Part shown: one piece after another, positions 1-8,673 of the stretch | Numbering within the stretch: the stretch's first letter is position 1 | Layout of the letters: each line of letters opens with the position of its first letter | From: Bacteroidales bacterium UBA4417 | GTDB lineage: Bacteria; Bacteroidota; Bacteroidia; Bacteroidales; UBA4417 | Direction: 5' to 3' | NCBI GenBank assembly: GCA_002389705.1 | Contig: DGQJ01000359.1 | Coordinates: forward strand, 402-12,702 | DNA length: 12,301 nt | The notes under the pieces: model-generated | Seen by the model: only the letters and a program-made list of their open reading frames with translations | The model's database searches: none | What the model was told of the DNA's origin: nothing | Program-made: the position numbers and the translations under genes

Positions 1-1082
1 TGCATAATAACTTTATCGTAACCGTACTGTTTGTCGTTTTCGGTATGTTCAAAAGTGAGTACCGATCCGCAAATAAGGGGTTGCCCGAATTTGTTGCCAA
101 AATCGCTGGCCCCGTTCGAGGCTTTAATCAGTATTTCTTCCGGTGTCTGGTACAGCCAGGGCCTGGGTTCGTTTTCGGTTTCCCACTTCCTGCCGTTTGC
201 CGTGCGTGGGTACGATGTCATATAAACTGCTGTACCTGCAATAGGCATGGAACCTTTCCCGCCGGCCATGCGGTCGCGTATTTCGCCGCCCGAACCTGTT
301 GCCGCCCCGTTAAAAGGTTCAACCGTGGTGGGGAAATTATGTGTTTCGGCTTTCAGCGAAATTACGGTCTCAATATCCCTTGTTTCGAAATAGTCAGGTT
401 TATCCTGGGTAGCAGGTGCAAACTGTTCGGCAACAGGGCCTTCGATAAATGCGACATTGTCGCTGTAAGCTGATACAATCCGGCCATGATGTTCTTTGGA
501 GGTTTTCTTAATCAACTGGAACAACGTTTCTGGCTTTTCCTCTCCATCAATCACGAAAGTGCCGTTAAAAATTTTATGCCTGCAGTGTTCCGAATTTACC
601 TGCGAAAAACCAAATACCTCGCTATCCGTAAGTTTTCGGCCCAGCTTTTGGCTAACCTCGTTCAGGTATTCAATTTCTTCGGGGCTGAGTGCAAGCCCCT
701 CTTTTTTATTATATTCGGCAATATCTTCAATTTCGATAATCGGATCGGGTTGTTTCACAATGGTGAACAAATCCTGGTTGAGGCTGGTGTATAGCCGCTG
801 CAGCATATGATCGTATAAGGCGTCAGTGCCGGCTACTTCGGTAAATTCCTCGATGCGAATAATACCATCAATACCCATATTCTGGGTAATTTCAACGGCG
901 TTGGTGCTCCATGGCGTAATCATTTCGCGCCGCGGACCAACAAAAAACCCGGCTATGTTGCTTTCGCTCATTTGCCGGGCATCGCCAAAAAGCCATTCCA
1001 GCTTCGGGACATCGTTGCGGTTAACACCTGTTTGCTGATGTACTGCGTACACCGTTTTATCCTTACGAAAAAAGAGAATCAT
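1..1082 (-). CDS. purL: Phosphoribosylformylglycinamidine synthase, N-terminal part (partial at window edge)
   Basis: Seen: reading the minus strand from the ATG at 1082-1080 gives 360 uninterrupted codons that run off the left edge, so the C-terminal part is missing. The family signature NSEHCRHKIFNG begins at about residue 163 (H166). The nucleotide-binding loop KAETHNFPTTVEPFNGAATG and the following SGGEIRD lie at about residues 243-270. The start is supported by the characteristic N-terminus MILFFRKDKTVYAV and by a promoter element just upstream. Family knowledge: PurL (FGAM synthase, EC 6.3.5.3) is the cytosolic fourth step of de novo purine synthesis, converting FGAR, ATP and glutamine to FGAM. 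The single-chain form is about 1,200-1,300 residues, with a PurS-like N-terminal region, the synthetase core and a C-terminal glutaminase. Only the N-terminal region and the start of the core are visible here, so the presence of the fused glutaminase is inferred. It is transcribed divergently from the sensor kinases. Confidence 0.97.
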   Translation of the reverse strand, partial: MILFFRKDKTVYAVHQQTGVNRNDVPKLEWLFGDARQMSESNIAGFFVGPRREMITPWSTNAVEITQNMGIDGIIRIEEFTEVAGTDALYDHMLQRLYTSLNQDLFTIVKQPDPIIEIEDIAEYNKKEGLALSPEEIEYLNEVSQKLGRKLTDSEVFGFSQVNSEHCRHKIFNGTFVIDGEEKPETLFQLIKKTSKEHHGRIVSAYSDNVAFIEGPVAEQFAPATQDKPDYFETRDIETVISLKAETHNFPTTVEPFNGAATGSGGEIRDRMAGGKGSMPIAGTAVYMTSYPRTANGRKWETENEPRPWLYQTPEEILIKASNGASDFGNKFGQPLICGSVLTFEHTENDKQYGYDKVIM

Positions 1083-1104
1083 GCCTATACTTTTTTATCT
1101 GCGG

Positions 1105-1112
1105 CAAAGATA
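1105..1112 (-). promoter_or_regulatory. Bacteroidota -7 promoter element of purL (TATCTTTG)
   Basis: On the minus strand TATCTTTG matches the Bacteroidota -7 consensus TAnnTTTG exactly. It ends 22 nt upstream of the purL ATG, which would give a 5' untranslated region of about 15 nt. No clear TTTG -33 box is found 17-23 nt further upstream (1130-1140), so the element is judged on the -7 match and position alone. Confidence 0.6.
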
Positions 1113-1233
1113 AGTATTTGTCAGTAATTGATCGATTTTTGAGCGCAGCTTGATTCGAAACTCTGCAAAAAAATCTTCACTGCGACTTTTGCTACCTTGA
1201 GCCTGCTGCCTGGCAAACTTAATTTGTGTACGC

Positions 1234-1253
1234 ACCGGCAAAACCGGTTTTTT
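1234..1253 (+). terminator. Terminator-like hairpin with T-run in the purL/kinase intergenic region
   Basis: On the plus strand, stem ACCGG (1234-1238), loop CAAAA and stem CCGGT (1244-1248) are followed directly by a T-run up to 1253. This is the form of a short intrinsic terminator. The stem is only 5 bp, and no plus-strand gene ends upstream of it; the flanking purL reads the other way. It could end an antisense or small RNA, or be chance. The 12-bp palindrome AAAACCGGTTTT (1240-1251) overlaps the same site. Confidence 0.35.
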
Positions 1254-1389
1254 GTTATGGTTGTATGTAACTGACTGGTAGCGCTTCCGCGAAATGTAGG
1301 GCTCAGTGTGCTTTTATTATGTTTGAGCACAATAGCGGGGAGGCTGAAATAATTAATTCAGGATACGGGCTTCAATTTTAGATAATCTT

Positions 1390-1397
1390 TATATTTG
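1390..1397 (+). promoter_or_regulatory. Possible -7 element (TATATTTG) for the kinase unit
   Basis: TATATTTG fits the Bacteroidota TAnnTTTG consensus and is the only exact plus-strand match I found between 1380 and the start codon at 1646. No TTTG lies at the expected -33 position (1363-1369 reads ATACGGG), and the implied leader would be about 240 nt. It is therefore a weak candidate. Confidence 0.3.
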
Positions 1398-1559
1398 TAA
1401 TTTCGTGAATAATAGTGCATGTTTGTCTATTTGCAGGGCATATCCTTTCCCTTAACAGGTTTAAAAGCTGAAGCGAAATTGTTATGCGTCTATTGCAAAT
1501 TTATCCCCATGGTTGATAACAGACTTGGAAACGTACTAAAATGAGCAGTTGTGCGTTAT

Positions 1560-1575
1560 TGCTGACAATTCAGCA
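1560..1575. repeat. Small inverted repeat upstream of the sensor kinase gene (TGCTGA-CAAT-TCAGCA)
   Basis: Two 6-bp perfect arms with a 4-nt centre lie 70 nt before the kinase start. A second pairing, TGTGC (1550-1554) with GCACA (1573-1577), overlaps it and would compete with the first in RNA. It may be an operator or a leader hairpin; a palindrome of this size can also occur by chance. Confidence 0.35.
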
Positions 1576-1645
1576 CACGAATTGCCTGGTGCAAAAACAA
1601 TTATATTATAAATATTTTTTCTTCATGATGAAATGAAATTAACGA

Positions 1646-4600
1646 ATGAAAGCCAGCTGTAACAAATTTATTTTTATTTCATTTCTTCTGTTGTTGTTTT
1701 TCAGAAACAGCCTGGCTCAGCAATTTTTTGTAAAGTCATATGCCTTGAAGGAAGGCCTGCCGACTCGTAATATCAACGATGCTTGTCAGGACAATGATGG
1801 TATGATGTGGTTTGCAACCAGCTATGGAATTTCCAAATACGATGGTTTCCGGTTTGCCAATTTCGATCTGAAGGACGGGCTTCCATACCAGTTTTACCGA
1901 AAGGTTAAAATAGATGCCAGGGGCATATTATGGGCCATGCCCGATAATATACTCGATACTATTGTTTTCAGGGATGGAAACAAGTGGGGGAAAATAAACC
2001 CTCCACCCAGGGAGCAGCGCAATTACCTGATGAACTCGTTCGATGTGTTATACAAAAACAACAAACCGGTTATCTGTGTTGGAAGCTTCAATGGTTATTT
2101 CATTTGGGAAAATAACACCTGGTCACATTTTCGTATATCACCAAATCCGGCATTAAATTATGTGTATACGGTTGTGGCTAAAAACCAGGAGTTTTTGCTT
2201 TCGACCAAAACAGGCATTTGTATTGTAAATGGAGCCAGGCAGGACTGGAGCCTCACAAACCTGGTAAAACCCTATGGCACTGATATTATAGCCATAAACT
2301 TTGGCAACCGGAACACCGTGAACGAAAAGCTGTGGGTGTTGACCGAAAACTGGCTGGGTTATATCCAGAATAATACTTTCAGGAAAGTTACAGATAAATT
2401 TAAGCTGCCTCATCCTTCCATTTTTTACTATTCGTATGTAAATTCCGACAACAACGGGAATGTGTTTTTTGGCAACATCTGGGCCAAATATTACATCTCG
2501 AACAAAAGTGATATACCTGTTCCGCTTATGTTTGATAATGGATTTTCTTCGCATGGGGCAACTTCCATTTTCATCGACAGGGAACAAAACGTATGGATTA
2601 CCGACACCCGTGGTATCAATAAAATCAATAACCTCAAGGTAATCAATTATTTCAGGCGGAATGGTATGCTTGAAGATGAGGTTACTGCCATATCCGAAAC
2701 CAATGATGGGAAAATTGTTCTCGGGCATAATAACGGCCTTTCAATACTTAGCCCGAACAACACCTTTAAAGTAATTGAGTTTCCTGACCGGAAATTGAAC
2801 ACCCGGCGGGTAGGCGATATGATGAAGGACCGGGAAGGAAATATATGGTTTGCCTCAATCAGCCGGGGTATCGGAGAACTTAAACCCGATTTAAACATAA
2901 ATTGGTACAGCTCTGATAAATACCCGGTAACCAATGTGGTTCACCAGGACAGGAATGGCAGAATATGGGTGGGTGCTGACACTGTGCTCCTGTATATCAG
3001 GAATAAAGAACTTGTTCATTACCAGTTTTATACAATCCCCAGCAATGTAATCCGGAAAATTTTTTCTGATGATAAAGATGGTATTTATGTAACCGGCTCC
3101 AATGGCCTGTGGCATATCGTGAAGGATAAAGTTGAAAGAGTACCTGCGGCTGAAAGACATAAAACAGAGAACGTGTATTCCTATTATAAAAGTAAAAGTG
3201 GTGTTCAGTATGTTGGCTGCAATAACGGGTTGTTCGTAATTAAAAACGGCCTGATGGAAAAATTCCATTCTCACGATATTGAAATAAATACACCTGTTTT
3301 TTTTATTTTTCAGGATAGTAATGATAATTTCTGGTTTGGTTCCAATACAGGCGTTTATAAATGGGACACCAGGGATAATCTGGAGGTTTTTAATATTTAC
3401 AACGGGCTGGCTGGCTGGGAAACAAACCGGGCAGCAGGCATGTCCGATTCCAAAGGACGGGTTTGGATTGGAACCGATCGTGGTCTCACATGTTTTGAAC
3501 CCGGGTATAACAATGCTGTAATATCAGTTCCTGAAATAAAACTGCTGTATGCCGAGGACAGCAAAGGAATCCGATATCCTTTAAACCGCGAAAATTCGCT
3601 TAAAAACTCAAGCAACACCCTGGTATTTCATTTCAGGGGCATATCCTTTATTAACGAGGATCTGATTGAGTATAAATACAAACTCGAAGGCTTCGACCAG
3701 GACTGGCAACAAATTTCGCAACCCATGCTCGACAATGTGAAATATATAGGCTTAAAACCTGGCAAATATTCACTTTGCGTGATGGCTAAAAATTTCTCAG
3801 GTGCCTGGAGCCAGGTAAAACGTTCAGAAACCATCACCATAAAACCTCCCTTTTACCTTACCTGGTGGTTCCTGCTGTTAGCCCTCATTGCTGCCAGCCT
3901 AATCATTTTCGGCATCATCAGGTACAGGGTACAGCGGCTTCATAATGCCGGACTGCAAAATGAAATTGCTGAACGCAAGCTGGTAGAACAGGATCTGATT
4001 GAGAGCAAACGACGCTACCTCGACCTGGTTGAACTGCTGCCCGAAACGATTTACGAAGCCGATTTCAGCGGCAAAATTATTTACCTGAATGATACCGGTT
4101 TCAGGCTTTTTGGCTACATGCCTCATGATCTCAATACCTATTTGCTGCTCGACCAACTGGCAGCTCCCGAAAGCCGCGATGATATGCATCTGCATATTGA
4201 GGCTGTGTACGAATATAAACGTGCCGACAGGGCGCTTATGACCGGAATTTCTAAAACCGGGAGCACATTCCCGATTTCAATCCATACGGTTCCTGTTATC
4301 GTGAATAACAGGTGTATTGGTACAAGGGGCATTATCATCGATATGACGGAGCAAAAACGATTTGAAGATCAGCTCCAGAAAAATGCTGAAGATTTACAGG
4401 CCATCAACAATAGCAAGGATAAATTTTTCTCCATTATAGCCCACGATCTCCGCAGCCCGTTTACCTCGTTCCTGGGTTTTACCGAAATACTCGACGAGGA
4501 ATTTGATACATTACCCGAGAAAGAACTCAGGTCGATCATAAGCCTGATGCGTGGTTCAGCGCTCAACCTGTACCAGTTGCTCGAAAACCTGCTCGAATGG

Positions 4601-5095
4601 TCGATGCTTCACCGCGAAATTACACAGTTCGAACCCCGCAACACAACCCTGCTTCCTTTGATTGAAAGTTGCCTGGAAGTGATTACTCACAGTGCGCAGC
4701 TTAAAGAAATTGAAGTATCGGTTGATGTACCAGCCGGCCTTGAGGTAGTTGCCGATATTCATATGCTGATGACCATTGTCCGTAACCTGCTTACCAATGC
4801 CGTAAAGTTTACACACAGGGGTGGGAAAGTGCATATTTCAGCTACACCCTCAGGAGAACATTTTGTAACCATAGCTGTTAAAGATACTGGTATTGGGATT
4901 GCTGCAGATTTGATCCATAAAATCTTCCGTATCGATACTAACAACAAAACCAAAGGCACCGAAGGTGAAGTATCTACCGGCCTGGGTTTAATCCTATGCA
5001 AGGAATTTGTTGAAAAACACGGTGGAAACATCTGGGTTGAAAGTGAAGAAGGAAAAGGAAGCATCTTTTATTTTACATTAAAAATTACCGGATAA
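1646..5095 (+). CDS. Membrane sensor histidine kinase with periplasmic Reg_prop beta-propeller, Y_Y_Y and PAS domains
   Basis: Seen: 1149 residues. A signal peptide (residues 1-24, hydrophobic FIFISFLLLLFF, likely cut after SLA) is followed by about ten propeller repeats of the type D-x-x-G-x-hW-hG-x-x-x-G at about 45-610, for example SDSKGRVWIGTDRGL. Next come a Y_Y_Y domain (about 655-735), one transmembrane helix (about 740-762), a PAS domain (about 785-905), a HisKA helix with phospho-acceptor H933 in AHDLRSP, and a HATPase domain with N-box N1051, G1 D1080 (DTGIGI) and a TGLGL G2 box. Family knowledge: the periplasmic part matches hybrid two-component systems that sense glycans or other outer stimuli, but here the C-terminal receiver and AraC-type helix-turn-helix are absent. 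It ends 14 nt before the next kinase, implying an operon. Inference: it senses an extracytoplasmic ligand and passes phosphate to a separate receiver, possibly that of its neighbour. The ligand is unknown. Confidence 0.95.
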   Translation: MKASCNKFIFISFLLLLFFRNSLAQQFFVKSYALKEGLPTRNINDACQDNDGMMWFATSYGISKYDGFRFANFDLKDGLPYQFYRKVKIDARGILWAMPDNILDTIVFRDGNKWGKINPPPREQRNYLMNSFDVLYKNNKPVICVGSFNGYFIWENNTWSHFRISPNPALNYVYTVVAKNQEFLLSTKTGICIVNGARQDWSLTNLVKPYGTDIIAINFGNRNTVNEKLWVLTENWLGYIQNNTFRKVTDKFKLPHPSIFYYSYVNSDNNGNVFFGNIWAKYYISNKSDIPVPLMFDNGFSSHGATSIFIDREQNVWITDTRGINKINNLKVINYFRRNGMLEDEVTAISETNDGKIVLGHNNGLSILSPNNTFKVIEFPDRKLNTRRVGDMMKDREGNIWFASISRGIGELKPDLNINWYSSDKYPVTNVVHQDRNGRIWVGADTVLLYIRNKELVHYQFYTIPSNVIRKIFSDDKDGIYVTGSNGLWHIVKDKVERVPAAERHKTENVYSYYKSKSGVQYVGCNNGLFVIKNGLMEKFHSHDIEINTPVFFIFQDSNDNFWFGSNTGVYKWDTRDNLEVFNIYNGLAGWETNRAAGMSDSKGRVWIGTDRGLTCFEPGYNNAVISVPEIKLLYAEDSKGIRYPLNRENSLKNSSNTLVFHFRGISFINEDLIEYKYKLEGFDQDWQQISQPMLDNVKYIGLKPGKYSLCVMAKNFSGAWSQVKRSETITIKPPFYLTWWFLLLALIAASLIIFGIIRYRVQRLHNAGLQNEIAERKLVEQDLIESKRRYLDLVELLPETIYEADFSGKIIYLNDTGFRLFGYMPHDLNTYLLLDQLAAPESRDDMHLHIEAVYEYKRADRALMTGISKTGSTFPISIHTVPVIVNNRCIGTRGIIIDMTEQKRFEDQLQKNAEDLQAINNSKDKFFSIIAHDLRSPFTSFLGFTEILDEEFDTLPEKELRSIISLMRGSALNLYQLLENLLEWSMLHREITQFEPRNTTLLPLIESCLEVITHSAQLKEIEVSVDVPAGLEVVADIHMLMTIVRNLLTNAVKFTHRGGKVHISATPSGEHFVTIAVKDTGIGIAADLIHKIFRIDTNNKTKGTEGEVSTGLGLILCKEFVEKHGGNIWVESEEGKGSIFYFTLKITG

Positions 5096-5109
5096 TAGCA
5101 TCATTTTCA

Positions 5110-8100
5110 ATGGGAAACGAATCAGAAAACCAGCAGCAGACCATCGAGAAACTCTTAAAAGAGCTGGATGAAGCCAGGCTGGCTTTTACCAAACTCGAGG
5201 CTGCTTTTAAGGCAGAAAAGCTGAGCTATTCCCGATCATTAGCTGAGGTAATAAAGAATGAAAATTATTACCGGAAAGTATATCAGGATGCGCCGGTAAA
5301 TTACCAGTCGCTCGATGAAAAAGCGTGTTTCCTGGATGTAAATCCTGCATGGCTGCAAAAGTTAGGATATACAAGAGAAGAAGTTATTGGGCATCATTTT
5401 ACCGAGTTTATGACTGCCGAATCGGCTGCGCTGGTAGAGAAAAGATTTCCTTATTTCAAAGAAACCGGGCGTATCAATGGTTTTGAATTTGAGTTGGTAT
5501 GTAAAGATGGTTCTGTTGTGTTTGTTACATTCGATGGTATTGTTGAGCACCACGAAAACGGTGATTTTAAACAAACACATTGTATCTGGTCCGACATATC
5601 GCAACGTAAAAAAGCTGAGGAAGCAATACTGGTAAAACACCTGGCCATCGAATCCTCTATTAATGCCATTGCAATAACCGACCTCAAAGGCATTATAACC
5701 TACGTTAATCCTTCATTTTATAAACTGTGGGATATTGCTTACCCGGGTGATGTGTTGGGAAAATTCATCCATACATTCTGGAAACCGGAAACTGAAAATC
5801 ATGATCTGATTCCGAAACTGAAGATGCATACCAACTGGGTTGGTGAAATGACAGCAGTTAACAGCCAGGGCAAGTCTTTTGAAGTAGAGGTAAGGGCCAA
5901 CCTGGTAAGCGATATGACGGGTAAGCCTGTTGACGCAATTTTCTCATTTAATGATATTTCGGTCGGTAAGCTTGCCAGTCGGGCCCTGCTTGAAAACGAA
6001 AACAGCTACCGCGAACTCTTTAATAATGTTACCGACGCCATTTACATTCAAAACAGGGAAGGGATATTTCTGGATGTAAACGAAGGAGCCGTAAAAATGT
6101 ATGGTTACCCACGCGAAGTCCTGATCGGGAAATCCCCTTTATTTGTTTCAGCTCCCGGTAAAAACGATCTTGATGCTGTTGCCAGCATGATAGCGCGTGT
6201 TTTTGAAGGCGAACAACAACAGTTCGAATTCTGGGGGCAACGCTCGAACGGCGAAATATTTCCGAAAGAAGTGCGTGCCGTACAAGGTACTTATTTTGGT
6301 GAAAAAGTGTGTATTGTGATGGCACACGACATTACAGAACGTAAGCAGGCCGAAAAAGAGCTCCGCGAAAGCGAAACCAAGTTCAAATCGCTGGTCGAAT
6401 CCACATCGGATATGATCTGGGAAACCAACCTGCAGGGAAAATATACCTATGTGAGCCCGCAATTTACAAACCTGCTGGGTTACCCTCCCGAAGAAGTGAT
6501 CGGCAAGTCGCCGTTTGAGTTCATTTATCACGAAAATATCGCCGAAATTATTTCAAATTCCGAAGATATTGTTAAGCAATCGAAGCCTTTTAATTCGCTG
6601 GTAAATAAATACAGGCACCGCGACGGGCATTTCCTGTATTTCGAAACCAGCGGAGTGCCGGTTCATTCTGACTTAGGCGAACTTACAGGTTACCGGGGTG
6701 TGAGCCGCGATATCACCCGAAGACGATTGTCGGATAAGGAACTTCATAAGTTGTCGTCGGTGGTGCAACAAAACCCCAATACAATCGTCATTACCAACCT
6801 GGACGGTATAATGGAGTATGTAAATCCTGCCGGCTGCGAAACTTCAGGTTATGCAATCAAGGAGCTGGTAGGGAAAAGCCCTTCGGTTTTTGCGTCAGGA
6901 AATACGCCCCGCGAAACTTACAGGTCGCTTTGGGCTACCATAAAATCGGGTCAGAAATGGGAAGGCATTTTTCATAACCGTAAGAAAACCGGCGAGCTTT
7001 TCTGGGAAAGCGCACTGATAGTTCCCATCCGCGATGCTGAAGGCTTAGTTTCTCATTACCTGTGCGTTAAGGAAGATATTACAAAACGAATAAAGTTCGA
7101 AGACGCCCTGAAGGAAAGCGAAGAACGCTACAGGCAGCTTTTCGAGGCATCGCCTGACGCAATTATACTGGCCGATATTGAAACAGGAATGCTCATTGAT
7201 GCAAACCCAGTTGCATGTTCAATGCTGGGCTACTCTATAAATAAAATCCGTACACTTCATCAAACCCAGTTGCATCCTGCCAGGCATAAGGAGTTTGCTA
7301 CCGAATCGTTTGAGAAACATGTCGGAATTGCGATCCGCAAAGAAGATCAGTTACCCATTGAAAGTGTAGTATTAAGATCCGATGGTACTGAAATTCCGGT
7401 GGAAGTACTTTCGAATAACATTACGCTGAACGGAAGAAATATTTTGCAGGGCGTATTCCGCGATATTACCGAACGACTTCAGGTTCGGAATGCGCTGATG
7501 AAAGCAATGGAAAAAGCCGAAGCCAGCGATAAACTGAAATCGGCTTTTCTCCGCAATATATCACACGAACTCCGAACCCCACTCAACGGGATTATTGGGT
7601 TCAGCGAAATGATTACCCAATTGGACAGTTCTGACGAGGATCGCATTGAGTTTAGCCGGATGATTAAAAAGAGCAGTACCAGGCTGATCAATACCATTAA
7701 CGGGTATATGGATATTTCGATGATCGTTTCCGGCCTCACCGAAATCAATAAACGATCCTTTTTGCTGAGTAAATTCATCAATAAGATAAGGAAACACGTA
7801 GTTGCCAGCTGCGAATCGCGTAATCTGAGGCTTGATATTGTTTTTAATTTTCCTGAGCGAAATATTGAAATCATGACAGACGAAGATCTGCTGTCGAAAA
7901 TATTTTATCACCTCACCGATAATGCAGTTAAGTTCACCAAAAAAGGATCAATAACCGTTGGATATGAACTGAAACCTGGATTTCATACTTTTTCTGTGAG
8001 CGATACCGGTTCGGGTATTTCGGAGGAACTGCTTACCGTGATTTTTGATGTTTTCAGGCAGGCCGATTTATCAATTTCCCGGGGTTACGAAGGTTCCGGA

Positions 8101-8625
8101 CTGGGACTTTCCATTGCCCGCGGATTTGTAAAACTGCTGGGCGGTGACTTATGGGTTAAATCGGAAATAAACCAGGGATCAACATTCTGGTTTACGATCC
8201 CTGCCGAGGCAATAAAGCCAGACCTCGTTGAAATCCCTGCAAAAGGAAATGGTGAGTTGCCCCTGGTTGTGGTTGCCGAAGACGATGATTCAAATTACAA
8301 ATACCTGGAAATTGTGTTGAAAAAGGCTTCGTTCAAAGTGCTGCGTGCGCGCAATGGTTTCGAAACCGTTGAACTTTGCAGGGAACATCCGAATATAAGC
8401 CTGCTGATTACCGATATGAAAATGCCGGGTATGGATGGACTGGAATCCACACGAAAGGTAAGGGAACAACTGCCTGTTTTGCCGGTTATTGCATTGTCGG
8501 GTTTAATTTCATCCAACGACGAACAGGCAGCCCTCGATGCAGGTTGTAATGAATATATGGTAAAACCTGTGAGCAAAGCAAAACTGTTAGAAGCTATTTC
8601 GAAACTGATGCATTCCTCTCACTGA
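5110..8625 (+). CDS. Soluble hybrid histidine kinase with six PAS domains and a C-terminal receiver
   Basis: Seen: 1171 residues with no signal peptide or membrane helix, so probably cytosolic. An N-terminal charged coiled coil (about 1-48) precedes six PAS domains at about 50-165, 174-290, 297-415, 420-540, 546-662 and 668-790, most ending in a DIT/DIS-type motif. A HisKA domain follows with H819 in SHELRTPLNG, then a HATPase domain with N938, D965 (DTGSGI) and the GSGLGL box. The receiver (about 1052-1168) has acidic residues E1057/D1058, phospho-acceptor D1102 in TDMKMPGMDG, a conserved S in ALSG and K1152 in VKP; all key residues are intact. Start: ATG at 5110, 14 nt after the upstream stop, with no Shine-Dalgarno sequence. 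There is no output domain, so the receiver probably acts in a phosphorelay or as an autoregulatory module. Which PAS domains bind a cofactor cannot be told from the sequence. Co-transcription with the preceding kinase is inferred. Confidence 0.95.
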   Translation: MGNESENQQQTIEKLLKELDEARLAFTKLEAAFKAEKLSYSRSLAEVIKNENYYRKVYQDAPVNYQSLDEKACFLDVNPAWLQKLGYTREEVIGHHFTEFMTAESAALVEKRFPYFKETGRINGFEFELVCKDGSVVFVTFDGIVEHHENGDFKQTHCIWSDISQRKKAEEAILVKHLAIESSINAIAITDLKGIITYVNPSFYKLWDIAYPGDVLGKFIHTFWKPETENHDLIPKLKMHTNWVGEMTAVNSQGKSFEVEVRANLVSDMTGKPVDAIFSFNDISVGKLASRALLENENSYRELFNNVTDAIYIQNREGIFLDVNEGAVKMYGYPREVLIGKSPLFVSAPGKNDLDAVASMIARVFEGEQQQFEFWGQRSNGEIFPKEVRAVQGTYFGEKVCIVMAHDITERKQAEKELRESETKFKSLVESTSDMIWETNLQGKYTYVSPQFTNLLGYPPEEVIGKSPFEFIYHENIAEIISNSEDIVKQSKPFNSLVNKYRHRDGHFLYFETSGVPVHSDLGELTGYRGVSRDITRRRLSDKELHKLSSVVQQNPNTIVITNLDGIMEYVNPAGCETSGYAIKELVGKSPSVFASGNTPRETYRSLWATIKSGQKWEGIFHNRKKTGELFWESALIVPIRDAEGLVSHYLCVKEDITKRIKFEDALKESEERYRQLFEASPDAIILADIETGMLIDANPVACSMLGYSINKIRTLHQTQLHPARHKEFATESFEKHVGIAIRKEDQLPIESVVLRSDGTEIPVEVLSNNITLNGRNILQGVFRDITERLQVRNALMKAMEKAEASDKLKSAFLRNISHELRTPLNGIIGFSEMITQLDSSDEDRIEFSRMIKKSSTRLINTINGYMDISMIVSGLTEINKRSFLLSKFINKIRKHVVASCESRNLRLDIVFNFPERNIEIMTDEDLLSKIFYHLTDNAVKFTKKGSITVGYELKPGFHTFSVSDTGSGISEELLTVIFDVFRQADLSISRGYEGSGLGLSIARGFVKLLGGDLWVKSEINQGSTFWFTIPAEAIKPDLVEIPAKGNGELPLVVVAEDDDSNYKYLEIVLKKASFKVLRARNGFETVELCREHPNISLLITDMKMPGMDGLESTRKVREQLPVLPVIALSGLISSNDEQAALDAGCNEYMVKPVSKAKLLEAISKLMHSSH

Positions 8626-8644
8626 AAGCATCATTCCTTTGCCT

Positions 8645-8673
8645 TGGCCCGTATTCCCGCCGGGTTATTATTT
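8645..8673 (+). terminator. Possible terminator between the convergent kinase and gatD genes
   Basis: Twenty nt after the kinase stop, GGCCCG (8646-8651) can pair with CGGGTT (8661-8666) across a 9-nt loop, including two G-U pairs. A T-rich TTATTT follows. The hairpin overlaps the gatD stop codons, and the convergent genes are only 42 nt apart. The stem is modest and the T-run is interrupted, so confidence is low. Confidence 0.3.

Larger units (their letters stand above)
1083..1645. other. Divergent intergenic region between purL and the kinase unit
   Basis: These 563 bases carry no gene I can support. The left part holds the purL promoter. The middle holds a hairpin followed by a T-run (1234-1253). 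The right part is A+T-rich and contains a possible plus-strand -7 element (1390-1397), a palindrome (1560-1575) and an AT-rich stretch around 1599-1623 just before the kinase start. A 69-codon minus-strand frame (1121-1330) has no recognisable domain and looks spurious. No tRNA-like cloverleaf was recognised by eye. Confidence 0.6.

Noticed and set aside
1121..1330. Minus-strand 69-codon frame upstream of purL
   Set aside because: Its composition looks random, no domain or upstream promoter is evident, and it overlaps the plus-strand hairpin. A small gene cannot be fully excluded.
2153..2728. Minus-strand open frame of 191 codons
   Set aside because: It lies opposite the well-supported propeller region of the sensor kinase and has no domain of its own.
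1646..5095. First kinase as a canonical hybrid two-component system (HTCS)
   Set aside because: The protein ends right after the HATPase domain; there is no receiver or AraC-type helix-turn-helix.
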